Of a stretch of 64,000 nucleotides of DNA, positions 1-7,394 are shown piece after piece. Under the pieces are notes generated by a model, which did not search any database, had not been told where the DNA came from, and saw nothing but the letters and a program-made list of their open reading frames with translations. This stretch comes from Pseudomonas sp. NC02 (GTDB lineage: Bacteria > Pseudomonadota > Gammaproteobacteria > Pseudomonadales > Pseudomonadaceae): assembly GCF_002874965.1 (NCBI RefSeq), contig NZ_CP025624.1, positions 5,890,001-5,954,000 of the forward strand, in the 5' to 3' direction. Positions within the stretch are counted from its first letter, which is position 1, and each line of letters starts with the position of its first letter. The position numbers were made by a program, and so were the translations under genes.

Positions 1-667
1 TGCCTGGGACAAGAAGGTAGAGGTGGCCGCCAAGACCATACAACTTGAGCCCCTTCAAAAGCCTCACTATTTCGGGCAGCTCACGGTCAACGAGCAAAAC
101 AAGGCCTACGCCCGTTGGGGCAAGAGAACGGTGGAGGAACAGTTCCAGACAACCGGTATACGGTCGGCCAACCAGAAAACCCTGGCCGATGCCGGTAACA
201 GTCTGCGCAGCGACGTGGCCAATGAAATAGTGACCTGGCTATACACTCGAACCGGCGCGCCCAACTACTCGGAGGTCATCCTGAAAACGGGTGCTGGCAA
301 TTGCGACCAGATGGCCAGGGTCGCCACCGATACCGTTAACGCCAGTGGCGGCTTTGCCCGCATTGCACAAGTGCAGGGACACACCTTCAGCGTGGTCGGC
401 GGCCCCGCAAGTCAGCCTAACCTCTTGACCGCTGGATTTGCCGAGCCCGAATGGGCTGATGCGTGGATAGTGGACCCATGGGCCGGTATCACTTGTCCGG
501 CCAACGAGTACCACGGCCAATTCGCACAACGCATGCAGGAATGGAGCGACGAGGGCCGGCAAATCCTGATCGGAGATGGTGGTACGCCGCCTCGGCACGT
601 CTGGAGCGATCCTATGGACCCGCGGTGGATACAGTCCACCGTTTATGGCGGCGCACAGGTGTTTTAA
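1..667 (+). CDS. Partial toxin/effector-like protein with transglutaminase-like Cys-His-Asp pattern
   Basis: The reading frame is open to the left edge, so only the C-terminal part (at least 221 aa) is present and the true start lies outside; the GTG at 23 need not be a start. Counting from that GTG, I see GAGNCDQM (Cys94), QGHTFSV (His120) and DAWIVDPWAG (Asp151). This order and spacing (26 and 31 residues) is typical of transglutaminase/papain-like folds, which include many bacterial effector proteases and deamidases. The catalytic assignment is inference; no named family was recognised. The protein ends with STVYGGAQVF. A diverged copy of an 88-bp repeat and a Rho-independent terminator follow. 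The next gene is also toxin-like, which supports an effector role. Secretion route, target and any partner gene are not visible. Confidence 0.5.
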   Translation, partial: AWDKKVEVAAKTIQLEPLQKPHYFGQLTVNEQNKAYARWGKRTVEEQFQTTGIRSANQKTLADAGNSLRSDVANEIVTWLYTRTGAPNYSEVILKTGAGNCDQMARVATDTVNASGGFARIAQVQGHTFSVVGGPASQPNLLTAGFAEPEWADAWIVDPWAGITCPANEYHGQFAQRMQEWSDEGRQILIGDGGTPPRHVWSDPMDPRWIQSTVYGGAQVF

Positions 668-688
668 GGCGATCGCCGCGACGCAGGC

Positions 689-776
689 GCTTATCTCAAC
701 CTGGGTAACCCGAACGGCGGCAACCGTGGTGACCGCCGTTCTCGTTCGCGTAGCGTTCACCTGCCATTTCAAGGAG
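689..776 (+). repeat. Copy A of an 88-bp repeat with central hairpin
   Basis: This aligns without gaps to 3510-3597, at roughly three identical bases in four by eye. The middle is an inverted repeat, AACGGCGG (713-720) with CCGCCGTT (733-740), which can fold as a terminator-like hairpin. Copy A lies about 20 bases after the stop of the first toxin-like gene. Copy B lies about 45 bases after the stop of the second and runs into the dppA ribosome-binding region. Confidence 0.6.
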
Positions 777-791
777 CAGGACTGCAATGCC

Positions 792-815
792 GCTGCCTTC
801 GGGCAGCATTTTTTT
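792..815 (+). terminator. Rho-independent terminator after the first toxin-like gene
   Basis: A six-base stem, GCTGCC and GGCAGC, encloses a TTCG tetraloop and is followed by A and seven T. It would end transcripts from the partial gene to the left and so separates it from the 790-aa gene. Confidence 0.85.
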
Positions 816-1000
816 GCCTGGCACTTAATTCAAGAAGTTTCAGCGGTAATAACCGGTTACCAGCTTCAGAAAATGCTTAATCGCCGGGCGTCTGCTGGTC
901 CGGACACATTGAAGTGCGTTGGTGATAAATCTTTTCAACTTATAACCCGTGCAATGGACAACTACATCCTCACCCTCAACGAGCGGAACACGCCTGGACG
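816..1000. other. Gap between the two toxin-like genes, no gene seen
   Basis: Nothing here is convincingly coding. Base composition is less GC-rich than in the dpp operon. A promoter for the gene at 1094 should lie in this gap or in the next 90 bases, but no clear -35/-10 pair stands out. A frame open through 576-1097 crosses the terminator and looks like chance. Confidence 0.4.
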
Positions 1001-1057
1001 CTGCACCACTCATGGCGTAGATCACCGTACTCCTCATCCACAGTTTATGGCGGCGCA
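1001..1057 (+). pseudogene. Possible decayed copy of the first gene's 3' end
   Basis: In the frame of codons 1037-1057 the DNA encodes STVYGGA, the same seven residues that stand four residues before the end of the first gene (STVYGGAQVF). Before it come His and Trp codons that loosely match HVW in that gene. The frame has no start of its own and stops at 1085-1087, shortly before the 790-aa gene. I read it as a remnant of a duplicated 3' end. The match is short, so chance or selection on the peptide cannot be excluded. Confidence 0.3.
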
Positions 1058-1093
1058 GATGCGTGCAATCAACATCCAGCCAGGTAATCTGAA

Positions 1094-3466
1094 ATGACAA
1101 GCTCAGTTCAACTTAACATTGTCCATTACCCAAAAACACCGCTACCCGGTACGACTCAAGAACAACGTACCGAGGCGCTGGAACGGATACCGCCAACGCC
1201 ATTGAAGAGTACCGATATTTATGAAACGGACAACGTTGGCACTGCCGCCAGGAACGAGTCTGATATCTACAAGGCAACCATTTACGGACCCGACTTTGTT
1301 CACGCGCCAGGCGATGGGTATATCTACAATGAGCGAGAGGCTCATATCGATGCCTATGCCAATCGTGTAAAGACGCAGATCGAAAATATAGAAAGTGGCA
1401 CTGAAGGCGAACGAAACGTCAAGTTCCAGAACGTGCGCCTGTTCATGGACCCCGCAGGATACTTCAGTGGGGGTTTATTGGCAGCCGGGTTCGACCCGCA
1501 TGAAAAGTTCACGGTAACGTTCAATACCTATGTCGGTATGGGCACAGCACAAAATCTCTCTGATACCCAGACACACACTTATTTCGCATGGGAAATTGCA
1601 GCGGGTGCTCTAGCGCACGACAGACCCGCACGTGGTGGGATTTTAAATTTTCCTGAAATGGAAATAGAAAAAAAAGACCGGACAAAAATCAATGATCTGG
1701 AAGCGTTCGGCCGACAACTTCAAGCTCGCTGGGAGAAAGACATAGCCGCGCCGATGCGCGAGGGCTCCGGAACAATAGCAGAGCGATCGGGAAAAGCAGA
1801 CGCCTATGTAACACGGGGCACGTTGCTGAGCCTTCGTAGTGACACGGAAAATTTCGCAAGGTTAAGCCCTGCCGGCCAGGAAGCGGTGAATCGCACGCTG
1901 GACAAGAATGGGCAAGTGATTATCCCCAATATTTATGGCTACCCCATGAGCGGGTATGCCTTCATCCCCTACACGCCTTACGATGGCAATCCCGCCAATC
2001 GCCCCAATCAGGGAGTCATGATCGACTTGAAGAACGGCGCTGTCCGCGAGATAAAAGGCGATGAAGAATTTGCGAACTGGGCCAAAGACAATCGTGATGA
2101 ATTGATGCGCCGTTTCAATACCGGTGATATGCAAGGGGGACACAATGCCCACTGGCCACCGGCCGGGGCGGTGCTCGACAGCCTCATCCAGGATAATCGG
2201 TCGCGATATCCGGGGTACGAACACTGGTACAAAGATAAATCCGTGCCGGTACGAGAGCTATTCAACTACACCGAATCGCGAAAAGCAGGTTATGGGCTGC
2301 AATTTGGCGATCTGAACAAAGGTATCGCCCCCCACTATCAGGAGCAGAACGCCAACAATGCGGTGTGGGCCGACCAGACGGATGTGTTTGGTGCCTCGCA
2401 GCAAGCCTGGAAGTCGGTGAAAGACACCTGGGGCAAAACCTTTGGTAATCTGCCCATTGTTGGCAATATAGGCAATATCGTGTTTGGCGTGCATGACAGC
2501 CTCTATGGCAAGACCGCAGGCGAGCGCACAGGGGGAACTGCTGCGGCCGTCATCTCAAGCCTGATGCTGGCACACGAAGTTGCACCCGGTTTGGTCGAGG
2601 CGAGCCTGGGTGAAACTCCGATCACGTTCAACTCCACCGTTACTGAAGACTACCGCTGGAACTATAATTCGCAGAAGAGCGAATTTGAGCTGACACGCGT
2701 TTCGAAAGTATCCGGCGATAGTCATCCGGACCCGTCTTTAAATGAAATTGAGTCGAGTGGACCAGAGGTCCCCCCGGCATCTATCAACGTAGACGGCATC
2801 GAACTGCCGCCCCTGAAAACGGTTAAAAATCTGCCGGTCGGCGAGGCCCTTTTTTCTACTGCTGAAAAAACCAGTATTCTCAGTGGAGAAATAGATAGCC
2901 TGAACACTATCAACGATAAACTTTACACGTTCGTGGATGTGAACAAACAAGGTTCGGCCCAGCGATTGAACATACTGGTACACGGTAAAGTCGATGAGAC
3001 TACCGGGGTCGCAAAAGTTTCTTATGATGGAAAGCTCAATAGTCCGGAAGAATTGCTGGATACGCTTCACAGCAAAGGGATCCATCCGGAAGAGTTCGAC
3101 AACGTGCGCCTGCTGTCATGTGATTCCGCAACCGGTGGGGATGCTTCGTTTGCCGCTCAATTCCAAAAGTTGATTGGCCGCCCTGTCAAAGGTTATAGCG
3201 GTACCTTGACCGCCAACCTGTCCCCGGAACAAGTAAAAGCAGCCATTGATAAAGTAGAACACCTCTACCTGGAGAACTTATCCGCACAAAAAATCCCGAT
3301 CACCGACAACGTCCGTACCGCAGTAAGAGCTCAGGCTGAACAGTATGTCAGCGAAGAAATGGCGCGGATCAAGAAATTCAAGCCGTCAAAGAACAACCCG
3401 TACTGGAATCCGTTCAAGTGGTGGGCGTTCACTTATAAACCCGAACACTTTCCGGCTAAATCGTAG
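1094..3466 (+). CDS. Large modular toxin/effector-like protein (790 aa) with C-terminal His/Cys clan CD-like region
   Basis: No N-terminal signal peptide is visible. Residues about 1-430 are soluble and rich in aromatic and charged residues. A Gly/Ala-rich, moderately hydrophobic stretch near 465-505 (NLPIVGNIGNIVFG, then GERTGGTAAAVISSLM) could be a membrane-inserting or helical linker; similar stretches occur in large Pseudomonas toxins. Residues about 620-720 contain LNILVHGK (His630) and, after a predicted strand, RLLSCDSATGG (Cys676) and FAAQFQKLIGRPVKGYSG. A His-Gly and a Cys each ending a hydrophobic strand are the hallmark of clan CD (caspase-like) peptidases such as the C80 processing domains of MARTX toxins. 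Catalysis and self-processing are inference. ATG start with a weak AGGTAA site ten bases before it. Codon use is less GC-biased than in the dpp genes, which suggests acquisition. Confidence 0.5.
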   Translation: MTSSVQLNIVHYPKTPLPGTTQEQRTEALERIPPTPLKSTDIYETDNVGTAARNESDIYKATIYGPDFVHAPGDGYIYNEREAHIDAYANRVKTQIENIESGTEGERNVKFQNVRLFMDPAGYFSGGLLAAGFDPHEKFTVTFNTYVGMGTAQNLSDTQTHTYFAWEIAAGALAHDRPARGGILNFPEMEIEKKDRTKINDLEAFGRQLQARWEKDIAAPMREGSGTIAERSGKADAYVTRGTLLSLRSDTENFARLSPAGQEAVNRTLDKNGQVIIPNIYGYPMSGYAFIPYTPYDGNPANRPNQGVMIDLKNGAVREIKGDEEFANWAKDNRDELMRRFNTGDMQGGHNAHWPPAGAVLDSLIQDNRSRYPGYEHWYKDKSVPVRELFNYTESRKAGYGLQFGDLNKGIAPHYQEQNANNAVWADQTDVFGASQQAWKSVKDTWGKTFGNLPIVGNIGNIVFGVHDSLYGKTAGERTGGTAAAVISSLMLAHEVAPGLVEASLGETPITFNSTVTEDYRWNYNSQKSEFELTRVSKVSGDSHPDPSLNEIESSGPEVPPASINVDGIELPPLKTVKNLPVGEALFSTAEKTSILSGEIDSLNTINDKLYTFVDVNKQGSAQRLNILVHGKVDETTGVAKVSYDGKLNSPEELLDTLHSKGIHPEEFDNVRLLSCDSATGGDASFAAQFQKLIGRPVKGYSGTLTANLSPEQVKAAIDKVEHLYLENLSAQKIPITDNVRTAVRAQAEQYVSEEMARIKKFKPSKNNPYWNPFKWWAFTYKPEHFPAKS

Positions 3467-3509
3467 CGACCTGGAATAGCCGAATCCCGGAGACACTGGG
3501 GCCTCGCAT

Positions 3510-3597
3510 GCTTATCTCTACCTGAGTGACAAGAACGGCGGTAACCTCGGTGACTGCCGTTTTCGTTCGGGCACTATTTGCCTGCCACTTCAGGGGT
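3510..3597 (+). repeat. Copy B of the 88-bp repeat, upstream of dppA
   Basis: Related to 689-776 (see that entry). The central hairpin is AACGGCGG (3533-3540) with CTGCCGTT (3553-3560), allowing one G-T pair. Its end carries the CAGGGG ribosome-binding site of the first dppA gene, so the repeat unit seems to be the native sequence before dppA. Confidence 0.6.
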
Positions 3598-3601
3598 CTC
3601 C

Positions 3602-5203
3602 ATGGAAAGAATCACCTTAAAACCGCTGCTCCTTGCTGCCGGCCTGCTGGCATTCATGCCCATGGCCCAGGCAGCCGGCACCCTGGTCTACTGCTCCGAA
3701 GCCAGCCCCGCCGGCTTCGACCCCAGCCAGTACACAAGCGGCACCGATTTCGATGCCTCCGCCGAAACCGTGTTCAACCGCCTGACCCAGTTCAAGCGTG
3801 GCGGCACTGAAGTCGAACCCGGCCTGGCAACCAATTGGGACGTGTCCAAAGACGGCCTGATGTATACCTTCCACCTGCGCGATGGCGTCAAGTTCCACAC
3901 CACCGACTATTTCACCCCGACCCGTGATTTCAACGCCGACGACGTGCTCTTCACCTTCCAGCGCCTGCTGGATCCCGAGACCCCGTTCCGCAAGGCCTAT
4001 CCATCGGAGTCGCCCTACTTCACCGACATGGGCTTGAACACCACGATCAAGAGCGTCGAAAAACTCGACGAGCACACCGTGCGCTTCAACCTGAACAACG
4101 TTGACGCCTCCTTCGTGCAGAACCTGGCCATGAGCTTCGCCTCGGTGCAGTCCGCCGAATATGCCGCGCAGTTGCTCAAGGAAGGCAAGGCCGCGGACAT
4201 CAATCAGAAACCGGTGGGCACCGGGCCATTTGTGTTCAAGCGTTACCAGAAGGATTCGCAGATTCGCTACAGCGCCAATAAACAGTATTGGAAGCCCGAA
4301 GATGTGAAGCTCGACAACCTGGTGTTCTCGATCACCCCGGACGCCGCCGTACGCCTGCAAAAGCTCAAGGCCGGCGAGTGCCAGGTCAGCGGTTACCCGC
4401 GCCCTTCCGACATCGAAGTGATGAAGCAAGACCCCAACCTGCGGGTTCTTCAGCAAGCCGGCTTCAACCTGGGCTTTCTCGCCTACAACGTGACCCACCC
4501 GCCCCTGGACCAGCTCAAGGTGCGCCAGGCGCTGGACATGGCCATCGACAAGCCGGCAATTATCAAGGCGGTGTACCAGAGCGCCGGACAATTGGCGCAG
4601 AACGCCCTGCCTCCGGCCCAGTGGTCTTATGACCCGACAATCAAGGACGCGCCCTACGATCCGGCCAAGGCGCGGGCGCTACTAAAAGAAGCAGGGGTTG
4701 CACCAGGCACCACCATCAACCTGTGGGCGATGACCGTACAACGCGCGTCGAATCCCAATGCCCGGATGTCGGCGCAGATGATCCAGCAGGATTGGGAAAA
4801 GATTGGCATCAAGGCCAATATCGTCAGCTATGAGTGGGGCGAGTACATCAAACGCGCCAAAGCCGGCGAGCACGACGTGATGATCTACGGCTGGACCGGC
4901 GACAACGGCGACCCGGATAACTGGCTCGGCGTGCTCTACAGTTGTGCCGCGGTGAAGGGCAGCAACTATGCAAAATGGTGTAACCCGGCCTACGACAAAC
5001 TGGTACAGCAGGCCAAGGTCAGCAGCGACCGCGAGCGGCGCATCAAGTGGTATCAACAGGCACAAAAAATCCTTAAGGAACAAGTACCTATAACGCCTAT
5101 CGCAAACTCGACGGTTTTCCAGCCCCTGCGAAAGGAAGTGCAGGACTTCAAGATCAGTCCTTTTGGACTCACTCCCTTCTACGGCGTCAGTCTGAATAAG
5201 TAA
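3602..5203 (+). CDS. dppA1: Periplasmic dipeptide-binding protein, paralogue 1
   Basis: Binds peptides in the periplasm and delivers them to the DppBCDF transporter (SBP family 5, cluster C). 533 aa, the usual length. The signal peptide ends MAQA, before AGTLVYCSEASPAGFDP. The DppA-like block GFNLGFLAYNV and the run AGQLAQNALPPAQWSYD are present, as is the Cys pair typical of DppA (CSEA near the start, GECQV near 260). I chose ATG 3602 because it directly precedes the signal peptide and has CAGGGG seven bases upstream; an in-frame ATG at 3578 would add eight residues before the positive charge. First of four binding-protein paralogues here. The substrate range of each cannot be read from sequence. 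Confidence 0.9.
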   Translation: MERITLKPLLLAAGLLAFMPMAQAAGTLVYCSEASPAGFDPSQYTSGTDFDASAETVFNRLTQFKRGGTEVEPGLATNWDVSKDGLMYTFHLRDGVKFHTTDYFTPTRDFNADDVLFTFQRLLDPETPFRKAYPSESPYFTDMGLNTTIKSVEKLDEHTVRFNLNNVDASFVQNLAMSFASVQSAEYAAQLLKEGKAADINQKPVGTGPFVFKRYQKDSQIRYSANKQYWKPEDVKLDNLVFSITPDAAVRLQKLKAGECQVSGYPRPSDIEVMKQDPNLRVLQQAGFNLGFLAYNVTHPPLDQLKVRQALDMAIDKPAIIKAVYQSAGQLAQNALPPAQWSYDPTIKDAPYDPAKARALLKEAGVAPGTTINLWAMTVQRASNPNARMSAQMIQQDWEKIGIKANIVSYEWGEYIKRAKAGEHDVMIYGWTGDNGDPDNWLGVLYSCAAVKGSNYAKWCNPAYDKLVQQAKVSSDRERRIKWYQQAQKILKEQVPITPIANSTVFQPLRKEVQDFKISPFGLTPFYGVSLNK

Positions 5204-5212
5204 CAGCCGCGC

Positions 5213-5244
5213 CCCAACCGAGTGCGCCAGACGCCTCGGTTGGG
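5213..5244 (+). promoter_or_regulatory. Intercistronic stem-loop after dppA1
   Basis: Ten-base perfect stem, CCCAACCGAG (5213-5222) with CTCGGTTGGG (5235-5244). No T-run follows, so it is more likely to protect the upstream mRNA 3' end or to act as a partial terminator than to be a full terminator. The 217 bases from here to the next gene contain further short inverted repeats (for example around GTACGTTCGTAC, 5327-5338) and may hold a separate promoter for dppA2. Confidence 0.6.
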
Positions 5245-5461
5245 CATTCCTGGTGCAGCCCTCGCACCGAAAAAAACCCTCAAAAGTGCGTAAATGTGTC
5301 TGAACTTACACATATGCGACATTCGTGTACGTTCGTACCACTGTTTAGCCGTTGTAGGCTCTCAACATCTTGCATTGGGTATGGGCCCTGCATAAGTATC
5401 CGCAGGTCGACTCACGAGGTCGCCCTCACTACCAAAAATGACAACAAATCATGAGGCCAAC

Positions 5462-7090
5462 ATGCTTAAACACGCAGTCATTCCGTTATTAGTCAGCGCC
5501 GGTTTAATGGCTGCTGCACCTTTCGCCCAAGCGGCGAGCAACCTGGTGTTCTGCTCCGAAGGGAGCCCGGCCGGTTTTGATCCAGGCCAGTACACCACCG
5601 GAACAGACTTCGATGCTTCGGCCGAAACCATGTTCAACCGTCTGACTCAGTTCGAGCGCGGCGGCACCGCTGTTGTTCCTGGGCTCGCCACGACCTGGGA
5701 CGTTTCCCCGGATGGCCTGACGTACACCTTCCACCTGCGTGAAGGCGTCAAGTTCCACACCACCCCGTACTTCAAGCCAACTCGTGAATTCACGGCTGAC
5801 GACGTACTGTTCACCTTCAACCGGATGATCAATAAAGACGATCCGTTCCGTAAAGCCTACCCGACCGAGTTCCCGTACTTCACGGACATGGGTATGGACA
5901 CCAACATCAAGAACATTGAGAAAGTCGATGACCACACCGTCAAGTTCACCCTTGGCACCGTGGACGCCGCCTTCATCCAGAACCTGGCAATGAGCTTCGC
6001 CTCCATCCAGTCGGCTGAATACGCCGCCCAGCTGTTGAAGGAAGGCAAGGCACAGGACATCAACCAGAAGCCAATCGGCACTGGTCCGTTCGTGTTCAAG
6101 AGCTACCAGAAAGACTCCAACATCCGTTACACCGGCAACAAGGATTACTGGAAACCTGAAGACGTGAAGATCGACAACCTGATCTTCGCCATCACCACCG
6201 ACCCGTCGGTGCGTATCCAGAAGCTGAAGAAAAACGAATGCCAGGTGACCCTGTTCCCACGTCCGGCCGACCTCAAGGCGCTGGGTGAAGACAAGGACCT
6301 GAAACTGCCGCACCAGGCCGGTTTCAACCTGGGCTACATCGCCTACAACGTAATGCCGGTCCTCAAGGGCCAGACCGCGCCTAACCCGCTGTCCGACCTG
6401 CGCGTGCGTGAGGCCCTGGACATGTCGGTGAACAAGCAGCAGATCATCGACTCGGTGTACCAGGGCGCAGGCCAACTGGCTGTCAACGCCATGCCGCCAA
6501 CCCAGTGGTCCTATGACACCACCATCAAGGATGCGCCGTTTGATGTGACCAAAGCCAAGGCTTTGCTCAAGGAAGCCGGCGTCAAGGAAGGCACCGAGAT
6601 CACCCTGTGGGCGATGCCGGTCCAGCGTCCGTACAACCCGAACGCCAAGCTGATGGCCGAGATGCTGCAGAACGACTGGAAACAGATCGGCCTGAAAGTG
6701 AACATCGTCAGCTATGAGTGGGGCGAGTACATCAAGCGTTCCAAAGGCGGCGAGAACCAGGCCATGATCATTGGCTGGAGCGGCGACAATGGTGACCCGG
6801 ACAACTGGCTGAACGTGCTGTTCGGCTGCGACTCCCTGGCCGGCAACAACTTCTCCAAGTGGTGCGACAAGAAATTCGACGGCATCGTGAAAGAAGCCAA
6901 GGCGACTTCCGACGTAGCCAAACGCACCGAGCTGTACAAGCAGGCGCAACATATCCTCAAAGATGCAGTCCCGATGACACCTATCGCGCACTCGACGGTG
7001 TATCAACCCATGCGCAACAACGTGCAGGACTTCAAGATCAGCCCATTTGGCTTGAACTCCTTCTACGGCGTGAGCGTAAGCGGCAAGTAA
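5462..7090 (+). CDS. dppA2: Periplasmic dipeptide-binding protein, paralogue 2
   Basis: SBP family 5 protein of 542 aa with a signal peptide ending PFAQA before ASNLVFCSEGSPAGFDP. It resembles paralogues 1 and 3 throughout (GFNLGYIAYNV, AGQLAVNAMPPTQWSYD, NGDPDNWL). It differs by about eight extra residues after the GFNLGYIAYNV block (KGQTAPNPLSD region, residues ~305-315), which should lie near the ligand cleft or hinge. ATG 5462 is preferred over the in-frame ATG 5438 because GAGG stands seven bases before it and the signal peptide starts there. A strong hairpin follows the stop. Long leader relative to the other dpp cistrons. Confidence 0.9.
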   Translation: MLKHAVIPLLVSAGLMAAAPFAQAASNLVFCSEGSPAGFDPGQYTTGTDFDASAETMFNRLTQFERGGTAVVPGLATTWDVSPDGLTYTFHLREGVKFHTTPYFKPTREFTADDVLFTFNRMINKDDPFRKAYPTEFPYFTDMGMDTNIKNIEKVDDHTVKFTLGTVDAAFIQNLAMSFASIQSAEYAAQLLKEGKAQDINQKPIGTGPFVFKSYQKDSNIRYTGNKDYWKPEDVKIDNLIFAITTDPSVRIQKLKKNECQVTLFPRPADLKALGEDKDLKLPHQAGFNLGYIAYNVMPVLKGQTAPNPLSDLRVREALDMSVNKQQIIDSVYQGAGQLAVNAMPPTQWSYDTTIKDAPFDVTKAKALLKEAGVKEGTEITLWAMPVQRPYNPNAKLMAEMLQNDWKQIGLKVNIVSYEWGEYIKRSKGGENQAMIIGWSGDNGDPDNWLNVLFGCDSLAGNNFSKWCDKKFDGIVKEAKATSDVAKRTELYKQAQHILKDAVPMTPIAHSTVYQPMRNNVQDFKISPFGLNSFYGVSVSGK

Positions 7091-7100
7091 GGATCTCTGG

Positions 7101-7124
7101 CGGCGACGTTTCATAACGTCGCCG
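7101..7124 (+). terminator. Stem-loop after dppA2, possible partial terminator
   Basis: Ten-base perfect stem CGGCGACGTT / AACGTCGCCG with a four-base loop, followed by TTATTG. The short T-rich tail makes this the most terminator-like of the dpp intercistronic hairpins. Confidence 0.65.
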
Positions 7125-7394
7125 TTATTGCATCCGCCAAGACCGTAGGAAACAGACCACCTCCGCACACGCTGCCGTCCTACGGCAGCTAACTGCGAAT
7201 CGCGGCTCCGTTACCTACAAGGTCTGTCAGATTCGTTGCATTTACTGCCCGGCTCCCGACCCATAACGTCGTGGTACGGCAGACGTATCGTCTCTGTAGG
7301 GCAACTGCCGTTGTGGGATCAGTGTTGTCGCAAGGTCGTGAATGACCTTGCGATTGCTCACTGACGAAAACAACAAACAAGGATCGGGATTGTT
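7125..7394. promoter_or_regulatory. Leader region before dppA3
   Basis: A 270-base gap with no gene. It probably carries a promoter and leader for dppA3, since a hairpin precedes it. AAGGTCGTGAATGACCTT (about 7331-7348) is an inverted repeat of AAGGTC with GACCTT. No known regulator site was recognised. Confidence 0.35.

Noticed and set aside
576-1097. 173-aa frame across the terminator and the 88-bp repeat
   Set aside because: It overlaps the first gene's end in another frame and runs through a strong terminator; composition is not protein-like.
689-3597. 88-bp repeats as ends of a transposon
   Set aside because: They are direct, not inverted, diverged, and enclose no transposase or integrase gene.
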